From Carnobacterium funditum DSM 5970 (GTDB taxonomy: Bacteria; Bacillota; Bacilli; Lactobacillales; Carnobacteriaceae), in NCBI RefSeq assembly GCF_000744185.1, contig NZ_JQLL01000001.1, forward strand, positions 2,013,001 to 2,077,000: a DNA stretch of 64,000 nucleotides, in the 5' to 3' direction. The position numbers and the translations under genes are program-made. The notes under the pieces were generated by a model, which searched no databases, had not been told where the DNA came from, and was given only the letters and a program-made list of their open reading frames with translations. Positions 18,436 to 27,635 of the stretch are shown here, piece after piece. The stretch's first letter is position 1. Every line of letters starts with the position of its first letter.

Positions 18436-18720
18436 TTATTTTTGCATTTTATTTCGATAAACGATTAGTGTCAAACCATTTAATAAAAGCGTAACGAGTA
18501 AAAGAATCGCTGATAGTAGTGCTATCGTGCCAATGGTGTCCATTAAAGCCGTGATATCTTGAATCTCAACTAAGTAAGAACTGTAAACAAGTTGAACGTA
18601 CAAAGAAATAGCACAAGCAGAAAGACTCACAACAGAAAAAGAAATCCAACGACGATTTTTATTCTTTTTATAGTAAACCAGATTCAATAAAGGAAGAATC
18701 CAAGCGATTAATCCTAGCAT
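18436..18720 (-). CDS. small three-helix membrane protein, unknown function
   Basis: 94 residues from the first ATG, nearly all hydrophobic, with an NKNRRW basic turn and a VYRNKMQK tail. The ATG at 18720 lacks a ribosome site and falls in the middle of a hydrophobic stretch. The frame is open upstream to 18835 and adds GVIILVTILTLTSL, which would complete the first helix. No ATG, GTG or TTG with a ribosome site exists upstream; GGAG precedes a CTG at about 18750. The true start may be non-canonical or the gene may have lost it. Family not recognised. Confidence 0.5.
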   Translation of the reverse strand: MLGLIAWILPLLNLVYYKKNKNRRWISFSVVSLSACAISLYVQLVYSSYLVEIQDITALMDTIGTIALLSAILLLVTLLLNGLTLIVYRNKMQK

Positions 18721-19031
18721 AAGACTTGTTAAAGTAAGGATAGTTACCAGGATGATTACTCCGTTCAGATAGATGTTTTGGTGATTAAGTAGGGGTTTAT
18801 CAAAATAGCAATGAAAACCTATTCTATTCTCAGTTTACCTGTTTTGTTTCTTTTAGCAATAAGTTTAAAAAAATACTAAAAAAGCGCTTAAAAAAAACAG
18901 GAACTAGCCGATATAAAGAATGGCTAGTAATTTGACATTAATCAGATTTTAATGATACAGCAGAACAAACAAGAAAATGTGCCATACATAAGAACTAGTC
19001 AGGTTTAATTACATAAGAGGAGGCTTTTTTA
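18721..19031 (+). other. Intergenic region upstream of the first chemoreceptor gene
   Basis: Holds the possible N-terminal extension of the minus-strand small membrane protein gene (to about 18835) and the sigma-D promoter at 18889-18914. Nothing else is recognised. Confidence 0.6.
18889..18914 (+). promoter_or_regulatory. Sigma-D/FliA promoter of the chemoreceptor gene
   Basis: TAAA, 14-bp spacer, GCCGATAT, matching the Bacillus sigma-D consensus. Confidence 0.85.
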
Positions 19032-21119
19032 GTGGTTCGCAAAAAAAGAAAATCGAAAATCAAACAAATGAAGGTCAAGAAGAGAAGCATAGGAATGAAA
19101 GTTGGAGCAACCTTGTTTTTGTTGTTTATTATTCCGGTAATAGTGGTTTTGCTATTAACGAATATGAGTACTAGAAAATCTATTGCTAACCGAATCGAAG
19201 CGAGCGAGAAAAGTACCACGACTCAGGTGGCCAATCAATTTGATTGGGCAGGACAAGAATTAGAAGATACATTAGAAGTATTATCCCAAAATGCTAGTTT
19301 TAGAGATATGGAAAATGGACCAGAAATGGAAGCAGCCATATTAGAAGATTTGATGTTAGCTAAGGCAAGTGGGCTTTATATAGCGGATGCTTACTATGCA
19401 CCAATAGATGGAGGATTGATCAGAGAAGAGCCAATTCCTGATTTTGATAGCGCATCAAGAGTGTGGTTTCAAAGAGCTGTTGAGCGTCGTGGCGCGATAT
19501 TTTGGACTGAACCGTATACGGATTTTGTCACAGGAGAGATGGGCATAACCGTTTCTAAGGCTATTGTTAAGGAAAGTGAAGTCATTGGTGTAGTAGGATT
19601 GGATTTAAGTCTTGAAAAGCTTGCAAGAATGATTACTTCATCACAAGTTGGCAAGACAGGAGAAAATTTTGTGCTCTCAGATAAAGGGACGTATTTGATA
19701 TCCAGAGATCAAGACAAGATAGGACAAGATATCTCAAATAAACCGCTTTTTAAACGAGGAGGGAATCAATATGGTTTTATCTTAGATGAAACCTTTAATA
19801 AAGATATTCAAGTTTACTATCGAAAAGTTGATAGATTAGGTGTCATCGTTTATGGGGCGGTTCATGCGAATGAGATGGCCCAAGAAAATCAAGCAAGTAT
19901 CAAAAGTGGGTTGATTGTTTCTGGAGTCTCTTTAATCGTAGCACTTTTATCGGCTATTTTATTTACAATGGTTATTAAAAGGGTAGCTAACGCCATCACT
20001 TCAGCATTTAACCGAGTTGAGCAAGGGGATTTGACGGTACAAATGACGCGTTCAGATATTTCTCTAAAACCTAGAATAAAATGGTTTGGAAAATCTAAGC
20101 CCGTTAAAAATAAAGACATTAAAGCTAATGGCGACGAATTAAATCAAATCGCTTACTCATTTAATGAAATGGTAAAAAATTACAAAACAATTGTTGGCGA
20201 TATCCAGAAAAACAGTCAAACAATCATGGATATGACGCTGTCGTTGACAGAAATTTCAAAACAAACGACATCTGCTACAGAAGAAGTTTCTGAAACCATT
20301 AGTGGAATTGCAGAAGCAACCAGCGTACAAACACAAGATACAGAAGAAGCAGCAACTAAAATGGAAGAACTTTCAACGATTTTAGCAGAAGTTGAAGGAA
20401 GCGTTCAGAAAATTGGTCAGAGTGCTGATGATACAACGGTAGCTAATGGACGCAATAGTGAAAAAATGGCCGATGTTTATGAAAACTGGCAAGCAAATAT
20501 TCAAATGATGGTTCAGTTGACTGAAAGCATTAACGCTGTAGATGGAGATATTCAAAGTATCGAAAATATCAGCAAAGCGATTAGTGGCATTTCAGCTCAA
20601 ACAAACTTGTTAGCATTAAACGCTTCTATAGAAGCAGCAAGAGCTGGAGAATCGGGTAGAGGGTTCGCTGTCGTTGCTGACGAAGTGAGGAAATTAGCGG
20701 AACAAAGTGCTAAATCAACACAAAGCATCACAGATATTATCAAGACCGTTCAAAAGAGTTCTCAGACGATGATTGCTAAGATGAGTGAATCATTTGAAGA
20801 AAGTGAAAAACAAACAAAAACAATTGATGAAGCCATTGATTCAGCTAATAGCGTTACTGATCAAATGGATGTTTTAGTAGAAAATATCATCAACGTAGTC
20901 GGGTTAAGCAGTCAAATCGAAAGACAAAAAGATGATGCCGTTGCTTCAGTTGAAAACATTGCTGCTTCAGCGCAAGAAAATTCTGCTGGGACCGAAGAAG
21001 TATCCGCCAATGCGGAAGAAATATTAGCTACAATGGAAGAATTTAGCGCAAACATTCATGATTTAGACAACATTGCAAAACGTTTGGCTGATGAAACCAA
21101 TCGCTTTAAAATAGAGTAA
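19032..21119 (+). CDS. methyl-accepting chemotaxis protein, dCache-type sensor
   Basis: Transmembrane chemoreceptor, 695 residues. It has a basic N-terminus, TM1 at about 24-44, a periplasmic dCache-like sensor (with [10 protein letters not shown] and [14 protein letters not shown] typical of amino-acid-type Cache domains) to about 290, TM2 at about 292-315, HAMP, then a cytoplasmic signalling domain. The kinase-contact hairpin [20 protein letters not shown] lies near residues 520-540. No CheB/CheR-tethering pentapeptide is at the C-terminus. GTG start, 8 bp after AGAGGAGG. It is driven by its own sigma-D promoter and precedes the chemotaxis operon. Confidence 0.95.
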   Translation: MVRKKRKSKIKQMKVKKRSIGMKVGATLFLLFIIPVIVVLLLTNMSTRKSIANRIEASEKSTTTQVANQFDWAGQELEDTLEVLSQNASFRDMENGPEMEAAILEDLMLAKASGLYIADAYYAPIDGGLIREEPIPDFDSASRVWFQRAVERRGAIFWTEPYTDFVTGEMGITVSKAIVKESEVIGVVGLDLSLEKLARMITSSQVGKTGENFVLSDKGTYLISRDQDKIGQDISNKPLFKRGGNQYGFILDETFNKDIQVYYRKVDRLGVIVYGAVHANEMAQENQASIKSGLIVSGVSLIVALLSAILFTMVIKRVANAITSAFNRVEQGDLTVQMTRSDISLKPRIKWFGKSKPVKNKDIKANGDELNQIAYSFNEMVKNYKTIVGDIQKNSQTIMDMTLSLTEISKQTTSATEEVSETISGIAEATSVQTQDTEEAATKMEELSTILAEVEGSVQKIGQSADDTTVANGRNSEKMADVYENWQANIQMMVQLTESINAVDGDIQSIENISKAISGISAQTNLLALNASIEAARAGESGRGFAVVADEVRKLAEQSAKSTQSITDIIKTVQKSSQTMIAKMSESFEESEKQTKTIDEAIDSANSVTDQMDVLVENIINVVGLSSQIERQKDDAVASVENIAASAQENSAGTEEVSANAEEILATMEEFSANIHDLDNIAKRLADETNRFKIE

Positions 21120-21196
21120 CAAAGGACTTTTAAAAATTAAAATGACGTTTCACATAGTCGTCCAGCGATAGGGCCTTAAATCAGCGGTTATTCGGC

Positions 21197-21232
21197 TGTG
21201 TAAAAAAGAAGCGAATGGTTCTTTTTTGCACA
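21197..21232 (+). terminator. Hairpin between chemoreceptor and cheW genes
   Basis: TGTGTAAAAAAGAA pairs with TTCTTTTTTGCACA around an 8-nt loop. The T run is inside the 3' arm rather than after it, so it may be only a partial terminator or processing site. Confidence 0.5.
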
Positions 21233-21301
21233 AAAGATTCCTGCTGGTTTTCTGTTATTCTATGTAAAAAGACGATCAAAATATGTTCTAGGAGGAACAA
21301 C

Positions 21302-21751
21302 ATGGAAAAGTTTATTGTTTTTACTAGTGGCGCTCAAAACTTTGCCATACCGATCATAGCGATCGAAAAAATTATTATGATGGAAGAGCCAACTAGAATT
21401 CCAGACACCTCTTCTTATCTATTAGGTGCTATTCCTTATAGCGACCAACTTTTGCCAATTATTGATTTATGCGAGCGATTGTTCAAACAAAAAACAACGG
21501 TGACAGACAAGACAAAAATTATTGTTGCGGAATGGAAAGAACTAAAAATTGGTTTAGTAGTAGAAGATGTTTTGTCTGTTAGCAATTTTGAAGAAGTTTC
21601 AAAAGATGAAATAGCAGAAGAAATGCGACATGCAGCCAAATATGTACGAGCTTTATTTAAAACAGAAGAAGGCATTGTATTAGTGCTCGATGTAGATGTA
21701 TTGTTCTCATCAGAGAATGAAAAAGAGCTGATTGAATTAATCAATAAGTAA
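21302..21751 (+). CDS. cheW: chemotaxis coupling protein CheW (first copy)
   Basis: Scaffold that couples receptors to the CheA kinase, 149 residues, a single CheW beta-barrel domain. FIVFTSGAQNFAIPIIAIEKI at the start and the LGAIPYSDQLLPIIDL segment match the family's ligand face. TAGGAGGA precedes the ATG at 21302; the longer upstream frame has no support. It is the first gene of the cheW-D-B-R-A-C-Y-W-fliM-fliY run. The LRG motif usual in CheW is replaced by LGA, so this may be a specialised paralog. Confidence 0.85.
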   Translation: MEKFIVFTSGAQNFAIPIIAIEKIIMMEEPTRIPDTSSYLLGAIPYSDQLLPIIDLCERLFKQKTTVTDKTKIIVAEWKELKIGLVVEDVLSVSNFEEVSKDEIAEEMRHAAKYVRALFKTEEGIVLVLDVDVLFSSENEKELIELINK

Positions 21752-21777
21752 GAAGCTATAAGAATGGGGAAGACGGC

Positions 21778-22260
21778 ATGATGGACGGAATAAAAGTAGG
21801 TATTTCAGACTACAAAGTAGCGAGGATGCCCGAAACATTAATGACAATTGGGCTAGGTTCCTGTGTAGGAATCGCCATTTATGATCCTAAAACAAAAATT
21901 GGCGGACTCAGTCACATTATGCTACCAGACAGCAGTTCATTTAAAAATGCGAATAAAATTGAGAAGTTTGCTGATTTAGCTATCCCACAAATGGTTTCAG
22001 AGATAAGAAAAGAAACAAACAACCAAAAACTAATAGCTAAAATTGCTGGTGGTGCGAGTATGTTTCAAACATCAAACGATACTTATATAGGAAGTATTGG
22101 TGAACGAAATGTTGCCGCAGTTGAACGTAGTCTAAAACTATTGAATATTCCTTTATTGGGAAATCATACTGGAGGAAACATGGGGAGAACAATGATTGTG
22201 GATTTAACTACCTTTACAGTTAAAGTTCGTATGGTCAACCGAGAAATTATTATATTGTAA
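21778..22260 (+). CDS. cheD: chemoreceptor glutamine deamidase CheD
   Basis: Deamidates receptor glutamines and, with CheC, tunes adaptation in Firmicutes. 160 residues. The catalytic Cys29 is in GLGSCVGI and His46 in GGLSHIML; the KIAGGASMF and LGNHTGGNMGRTM blocks are conserved. The start is one of two consecutive ATGs after GGGGAAG. Its partner CheC is encoded four genes downstream. Confidence 0.95.
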   Translation: MMDGIKVGISDYKVARMPETLMTIGLGSCVGIAIYDPKTKIGGLSHIMLPDSSSFKNANKIEKFADLAIPQMVSEIRKETNNQKLIAKIAGGASMFQTSNDTYIGSIGERNVAAVERSLKLLNIPLLGNHTGGNMGRTMIVDLTTFTVKVRMVNREIIIL

Positions 22261-22285
22261 AAGGGAATAGGAGCGAGTATAAAAA

Positions 22286-23320
22286 ATGGGAATTAAAGTG
22301 TTGGTCGTGGATGATTCTCCGTTCATGAGAAAAATAATAACTGAAATGATATCAGAGGTAACGGGTTTAACCGTTGTTGGAACGGCTAGAAATGGTCGTG
22401 ATGCGTTAAAGTCAATCCCTTTATTGAAACCAGATATCGTGACGTTAGATATCGAAATGCCAGGTTTAAATGGACTGGAGACACTTAAAATCATCAAACA
22501 AGAATATGCTATTCCGGTAGTGATGATGAGTTCCCATAGTGGAGAAGCTATAACGATTGAAGCGTTAGAACTGGGTGCAATGGACTTTATCGAAAAGCCG
22601 GTGGATTTAAAAAATCAAGCAGAAGAATTTAAAAAAGAGATTGAAAAAAAGATCAAACCGTTAGTCGAAATAAAAGAAGTGTCACCTTCTAAAAAACAAA
22701 TTGAAAAAGTACCCGTAAGACAAGAATGGCAAAAAGAGGTTCCCAAACAAATAAAAGCTATTGTAATCGGTGCTTCTACCGGCGGGCCAAAAGCTTTATT
22801 GCAGGTTATTCAACACTTACCAGAAAATTTAGCCATTCCAATATTCATTGTTCAACATATGCCTAAAGGTTTTACGTTGTCGTTCGCTGAACGATTAAAT
22901 ATGAAATCCTCGGTTACCGTTGTTGAAGCGAAAGAAGGAATGACGATTGAAAATGGAACAGTGTATCTGGCTCCTGGAGATTATCATATGACCATCAAAC
23001 AAAACAAAATTGCGTTAGACCGTTCACCTAAAATCTTAGGAGTAAGACCTGCAGTGGATTATTTATTCCAATCTGCAGCAAGTGTTTACGAATCGTCATT
23101 AGTCGGGGTTATTTTAACCGGAATGGGACATGATGGCAGTGTAGGGATGAGTGAAATTAAAAAACAGGGTGGGTTTACGCTAGCGCAAGATCGTGAAACA
23201 GCGGTTGTCTATGGCATGCCAGGAAATGCAATCAAAAAAGGCGTTGTAGATGAAGTAGCTAGTTTAACAGAACTATCGGACAGGATAAATTGGATGATAA
23301 GGATGAGACAATGGAACTAA
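22286..23320 (+). CDS. cheB: protein-glutamate methylesterase CheB
   Basis: Removes methyl groups from receptors once phosphorylated by CheA. 344 residues: an N-terminal receiver with phospho-acceptor Asp55 (TLDIEMPGLNG), a linker, and a C-terminal methylesterase. The nucleophile Ser164 is in IGASTGGPKAL, with catalytic His in VQHMPKGF and Asp in TGMGHDGSVG. AGGAG precedes the ATG. Its last codons overlap cheR by 10 bp, so the pair is translationally coupled. Confidence 0.96.
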   Translation: MGIKVLVVDDSPFMRKIITEMISEVTGLTVVGTARNGRDALKSIPLLKPDIVTLDIEMPGLNGLETLKIIKQEYAIPVVMMSSHSGEAITIEALELGAMDFIEKPVDLKNQAEEFKKEIEKKIKPLVEIKEVSPSKKQIEKVPVRQEWQKEVPKQIKAIVIGASTGGPKALLQVIQHLPENLAIPIFIVQHMPKGFTLSFAERLNMKSSVTVVEAKEGMTIENGTVYLAPGDYHMTIKQNKIALDRSPKILGVRPAVDYLFQSAASVYESSLVGVILTGMGHDGSVGMSEIKKQGGFTLAQDRETAVVYGMPGNAIKKGVVDEVASLTELSDRINWMIRMRQWN

Positions 23321-24081
23321 ACTACGATTTTTTTTATGAATGGACCAATAAAAATTTAAATCTTAATCTAGCTGGCTACAAAGAAAAACAATTGCAAAGA
23401 AGAATTGCAAGCGTCATGAAAAATGCTGGGGCCTTTACGTTAGAAGACTATTCAAAACGAATAGAAAAAGATGAAATGGTCAAACAACAATTTTTGGATT
23501 ATATCACCATCAATGTGACTGATTTCTTTCGCAACCAAGATATCTTTGAAGAATTCGAATCCCAATTGAAGGTGCTGTCCCAAAAATATCCTTCAATGAA
23601 AGTATGGAGTGCGGCTTGCTCTACTGGAGCAGAAGCTTATTCGATGGCGATGATTTTTGATAAGCATCAATTGAGAATGGCAGAAAAAATCGTCGCTACA
23701 GACATTGATGAAACGATTCTTAAAAGAGCGAGAGAGGGCATATACAAAAATCATGAAATGAAAAATGTTCCTATAGAAGAACGGGCAACTTATTTTGACG
23801 AAAAAGAGGGAGCCTATTATTTAAAACCGGTTATTAAAAATAAGGTTCAATTCAGACGACATGATTTAATTGCCGATAAATTTGGCAAGAACTTTCATAT
23901 CATTGTTTGTCGCAATGTGACCATTTACTTTAAAAATGAAGTCAAAGAAGAGCTGTACCAAAGATTTAGCGATTCGCTTGTGCAAGGGGGCATCTTTTTC
24001 ACAGGTGCAACAGAAGCCATCTACAACCCAGAAATCTATGGATTGAAAAAAATATCTGCATTTATGTACGAAAAACTGTAA
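23311..24081 (+). CDS. cheR: chemotaxis protein methyltransferase CheR
   Basis: Methylates receptor glutamates with S-adenosylmethionine. 256 residues: an N-terminal helical domain (LNLAGYKEKQLQRRI), then a SAM-binding domain with WSAACSTGAEAYSMAM and CRNVTIYF. The usual CRNVLIYF has Thr here, a minor variant. ATG 23311 follows AAGGATGAGACA, inside the end of cheB; an in-frame TTG at 23290 is less likely. Opposes CheB. Confidence 0.95.
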   Translation: MELNYDFFYEWTNKNLNLNLAGYKEKQLQRRIASVMKNAGAFTLEDYSKRIEKDEMVKQQFLDYITINVTDFFRNQDIFEEFESQLKVLSQKYPSMKVWSAACSTGAEAYSMAMIFDKHQLRMAEKIVATDIDETILKRAREGIYKNHEMKNVPIEERATYFDEKEGAYYLKPVIKNKVQFRRHDLIADKFGKNFHIIVCRNVTIYFKNEVKEELYQRFSDSLVQGGIFFTGATEAIYNPEIYGLKKISAFMYEKL

Positions 24082-24196
24082 AATAAACGATGATTCAACT
24101 AGAAACAAAAAAACTCCAATTCGAGAGTGAAAAAATGAAAAGGAGTTGTTGGTCTCGATAGATGTGGAGGACAACAGACGAAACAGGAGGAACACT

Positions 24197-26245
24197 ATGG
24201 ATGAAAATAGTAAATACCTCGAATTATTTTTTGAGGAAGCAGATGAACATTTACAAAGTTTGAATGAACAAGTACTTGAATTAGAAAAACATCCTGAACA
24301 ATCTGAAATAGTCGATGTGATGTTTAGATCCGCACACACCATTAAAGGTATGGCAGCTACTATGGGTTTCGATACGATGGCTAAGTTAACCCATAACATG
24401 GAAAATGTGTTTGATTTATTGAAATCAGATGTGGTTCAAGCGGATGAACAATCTATTGCTCTCATTTTCGACTGTTTAGATACCTTATCAGAATTGGTTG
24501 AAGACTTACGCGAAGAAAATAATGTCGAACGCGATATTTCAACATTAATTGAACAATTAAATGCTGTTGTAAATGGAGAAAGGGAAGCCATTGTTGAAGC
24601 AACAGACGCAACAGATGAACAGTTTAATCTAGATTTACATAAACTAGACGATTCCGACATTCAAGTAATAGAAAACGCGAAAGAAAGTGGTTTTAATGCA
24701 TTTAGATTAGCGGTTAAAGTTGCGGAAGATAGCAGTATGAAAAATGCCCGTGTGTTCTTGGTGATGAGTAAATTAGAACAAGCAGGCGATGTGCTTTACG
24801 TTGAGCCCACTACAGAAGTGTTAGAAAATGAAGATTTTGGAGAAATATTTAAACTCATCTTTTTAAGTAAAGCAGATGAAAAGACCGTTAAGAATTTGGC
24901 ATTAGACAATAGCGAAATTGATGCGGTTTTGATTGAAACCATTACAGATGCTCAAGAGTTGATTAAAACCAATTTGCCAGCACGAGTAGAACCAAAAGAA
25001 ATCGCTGTTGTCGAACAAGAACTAGTTAAAATAGAGACGATCGATACTAAAAAAAGTGCAGCGAAAACGCCACAAAAACAAGCGATGAATCATTCTATAC
25101 GAGTCGATATCGATAAATTAGATACCTTTATGAACCTTGTATCCGAATTGGTTATCTACCGGACACAATTAGAAGATTTCAGTACACAACTTCAATCAGC
25201 AGAACTAAATGAGCCACTTGAACAAGTTGCCCGAATCAGTTCAGAATTGCAAGAATTAGTCTTGAAAATTAGAATGCAACCTGTTAGCGCAGTGATGAGT
25301 CGTTTCCCAAGAATGGTACGTGATTTAGCCAATGATTTAAATAAAGAATTTGAATTAGTGATTGAAGGGGAAGATACAGAACTAGATCGCACCGTTGTAT
25401 CTGAACTGGGAGAACCCTTGATTCACTTAATCAGAAATGCAGCCGACCATGGGGTTGAAGCACCAAGTAAACGAGTAGAGCTAGGTAAGCCTGCCAAAGG
25501 GCAAATAAAAATCACCGCTTATCAAGAAGGGAACCGGGTTGTCTTAACCGTTTCTGATGATGGCAAAGGGTTAGACCCGGTAGTCATTAGAGAAAGCGCT
25601 GAAAGAAAAGGCATTCCAACAGAAGGACTAAGCGATAAAGAATTGCAACAACTGATCTTGCATGCTGGCTTTTCTACCGCAAAAGAAGTCACCAGTATTT
25701 CTGGGCGTGGCGTTGGAATGGATGTCGTCAAACAGAAAATCAATCTGTTGGGCGGAACCATCGAAATTGACAGTGTCATTAATAAAGGAACGACTTTTAA
25801 AATTAACTTGCCTTTGACGTTGTCTATTATCCAATCGTTGTTGATTAAAGTAGGAGAAGAAACATTCGCTATGCCGCTTGGAATTGTTCAAAAAATCATC
25901 AAACCAGCAGCAGTAGATATTATTCAAGTCCACAATCGTGAGATTTATCTGTTTGAAGAAGTGGCTCTTCCAGTCATTCGCTTAAATGAAGTCTTTGATA
26001 TCCCTGCGATAGAAGAGGACAATTTTCACTTGATTTTAGTTAATCAAGGAGACAAACAATACGCATTAGCGGTGGACGATATTATTAGACAACAAGAAAT
26101 TGCCATTAAGAAACTAGGCAAAGAATTAAGCATAATGAAGAAATACCTAGGGGCAACGATTATGGGAAATGGCGGTATTATCATGATTTTAGATATTGCT
26201 AGTATCTGTAAAGAAACGAGTCAGGAGACTAACTATGAACTCTGA
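24197..26245 (+). CDS. cheA: chemotaxis histidine kinase CheA
   Basis: Receptor-controlled kinase that phosphorylates CheY and CheB. 682 residues in five domains. The HPt domain has His47 in SAHTIKGMAATMGF. A P2 response-regulator-binding domain lies at about 170-260. A dimerisation domain starts near SIRVDIDKLDTFMNLVSELV. The GHKL ATPase has HLIRNAADHGVE, DDGKGLD and GRGVGMDV, and a C-terminal CheW-like domain follows. ATG 24197 follows CAGGAGGA. It overlaps cheC by 11 bp. Confidence 0.97.
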   Translation: MDENSKYLELFFEEADEHLQSLNEQVLELEKHPEQSEIVDVMFRSAHTIKGMAATMGFDTMAKLTHNMENVFDLLKSDVVQADEQSIALIFDCLDTLSELVEDLREENNVERDISTLIEQLNAVVNGEREAIVEATDATDEQFNLDLHKLDDSDIQVIENAKESGFNAFRLAVKVAEDSSMKNARVFLVMSKLEQAGDVLYVEPTTEVLENEDFGEIFKLIFLSKADEKTVKNLALDNSEIDAVLIETITDAQELIKTNLPARVEPKEIAVVEQELVKIETIDTKKSAAKTPQKQAMNHSIRVDIDKLDTFMNLVSELVIYRTQLEDFSTQLQSAELNEPLEQVARISSELQELVLKIRMQPVSAVMSRFPRMVRDLANDLNKEFELVIEGEDTELDRTVVSELGEPLIHLIRNAADHGVEAPSKRVELGKPAKGQIKITAYQEGNRVVLTVSDDGKGLDPVVIRESAERKGIPTEGLSDKELQQLILHAGFSTAKEVTSISGRGVGMDVVKQKINLLGGTIEIDSVINKGTTFKINLPLTLSIIQSLLIKVGEETFAMPLGIVQKIIKPAAVDIIQVHNREIYLFEEVALPVIRLNEVFDIPAIEEDNFHLILVNQGDKQYALAVDDIIRQQEIAIKKLGKELSIMKKYLGATIMGNGGIIMILDIASICKETSQETNYEL

Positions 26246-26843
26246 GTATTCTGCTCTAGAATTAGATGCGCTTAAAGAAGTGATTAATATTGGCGGTGGG
26301 AATGCAGCAACGAGTTTGTCTCAATTAATCGATAAACCCGTCAATATGACGGTTCCGATTATTGAGATGTTGGATTACTCAGAAGTCTATGAACAAATCA
26401 TGCCAGAAGACGCAGTCGTAAAAGCCGTCATGATACGGATGTTCGGCGATGCAGATGGGATGTTTCTTTTCACCGTCGATCAAGCCGCTTCTGAAAGTAT
26501 TGTCAAGATGATGATGCCAGTAGGAATAGAGTATTCAGAGCAACTAGCTGATTCAGCCTTACAGGAGTTGGTTAATATTTTAGTCCATTCGTTTTTAAAT
26601 GCGATGATTAAATTATTGGATATTCACTTGTTAACTTCTGTCCCGCTATTGACAAAAGATATGTTTGGGGCGATTATGAGTAGTGTCTATTTGGAACAAG
26701 GACAATATGAAGAATCCGTTATGATCATCAAGAATGAGTTTTACTATGCTGGAGACCGATTAGAGTCTTCATTGTATTTTGTTCCTCAACCAGGAATACT
26801 AGAAAAAATGTTTGAATTATTAGGAGTCGGAGGAGAAGATTAA
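26235..26843 (+). CDS. cheC: CheY-P phosphatase CheC
   Basis: Dephosphorylates CheY-P and binds CheD. 202 residues with the two pseudo-symmetric active-site helices of the CheC/CheX/FliY family: E-x-x-N in LKEVINIGGGNAATSL near the N-terminus, and LQELVNILVHSFLN about 100 residues later. The start is inside the end of cheA after AGGAGA. Coupled to both neighbours. Confidence 0.93.
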   Translation: MNSEYSALELDALKEVINIGGGNAATSLSQLIDKPVNMTVPIIEMLDYSEVYEQIMPEDAVVKAVMIRMFGDADGMFLFTVDQAASESIVKMMMPVGIEYSEQLADSALQELVNILVHSFLNAMIKLLDIHLLTSVPLLTKDMFGAIMSSVYLEQGQYEESVMIIKNEFYYAGDRLESSLYFVPQPGILEKMFELLGVGGED

Positions 26844-26844
26844 T

Positions 26845-27207
26845 ATGACAAAAAGAGTAATGATAGTAGACGATGCAGCATTTATGAGAATGAAACTAAA
26901 GGATATTTTACAAAAGAATGGGTATGAAGTGGTGGCAGAGGCACAAAACGGCTTAGAAGCCATTGAAAAATACAAAGTTGAAAAACCAGATTTAGTGACA
27001 ATGGACATTACGATGCCAGAAATGGACGGCGTTGAAGCTTTGAAAGCAATCAAAGCTTTTGATTCAGCTTCTAGAGTAGTGATGTGTAGCGCTATGGGAC
27101 AACAAGGAATGGTAATGGATGCCATCCGTTCTGGAGCAGTTGATTTTATTGTCAAACCTTTTGACACAGACCGTGTTATTAAAGCGTTAGACAAAGCAGC
27201 ACTGTAG
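26845..27207 (+). CDS. cheY: chemotaxis response regulator CheY
   Basis: Single-domain receiver, 120 residues, that carries the signal from CheA to the motor switch. The acidic pocket is Asp9-Asp10, phospho-acceptor Asp54 (VTMDITMPEMDG), Ser82 in place of the switch Thr (CSAMGQQ), and Lys104 (FIVKPF). The protein fits Bacillus-type CheY, which binds FliM and FliY. The ATG lies two bases after the cheC stop and uses GGAGGAG inside cheC. Confidence 0.95.
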   Translation: MTKRVMIVDDAAFMRMKLKDILQKNGYEVVAEAQNGLEAIEKYKVEKPDLVTMDITMPEMDGVEALKAIKAFDSASRVVMCSAMGQQGMVMDAIRSGAVDFIVKPFDTDRVIKALDKAAL

Positions 27208-27216
27208 GCTAGCTAG

Positions 27217-27633
27217 ATGACACAAATAATTGTTTTTACACTAAATAATAAGTACTACGCTTTCTTATCGGAAGACGTTGAAGAAATCTTAAAAAAAATG
27301 CCTTGGACAACCATCCCGCAATCCCCAGAATGGGTGCAAGGTTTAATTAACTTAAGAGGCAACGTGATTACGTTGATAAATTTTTACAAACTTCTTTCTC
27401 CCTCTGTTGAAACGAAAGAATTATGTTACAATAATAGTATCATTGTGAAAAACAAGGATGAAAAGTTGGCATTCATGGTGGATAATGTTGAGTGGGTCAC
27501 TGAAATAGACCCAGCTGATATTCAGCAATTATCTAATCAAGCCGATGATCACATATCTGGATTGATTCAAGTAAAAGATCAGATAGTGAATATGATTAAT
27601 ATGGAGACACTATTTTATAAGAATGAGGGATAA
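27217..27633 (+). CDS. cheW: chemotaxis coupling protein CheW (second copy)
   Basis: 138-residue CheW domain with the canonical VQGLINLRGNVITLINFYKLL segment. The first CheW in this cluster lacks the LRG motif, so this copy looks like the conventional coupler. The ribosome site is poor (TAGGCTAGCTAG directly before ATG), suggesting low output or dependence on coupling with cheY, whose stop lies 9 bp upstream. Confidence 0.88.
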   Translation: MTQIIVFTLNNKYYAFLSEDVEEILKKMPWTTIPQSPEWVQGLINLRGNVITLINFYKLLSPSVETKELCYNNSIIVKNKDEKLAFMVDNVEWVTEIDPADIQQLSNQADDHISGLIQVKDQIVNMINMETLFYKNEG

Positions 27634-27635
27634 TA

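Noticed and set aside
23866-24399. 177-codon minus-strand ORF over the cheR/cheA junction
   Set aside because: Cys/Ser-rich antisense of two real genes, without a ribosome site.
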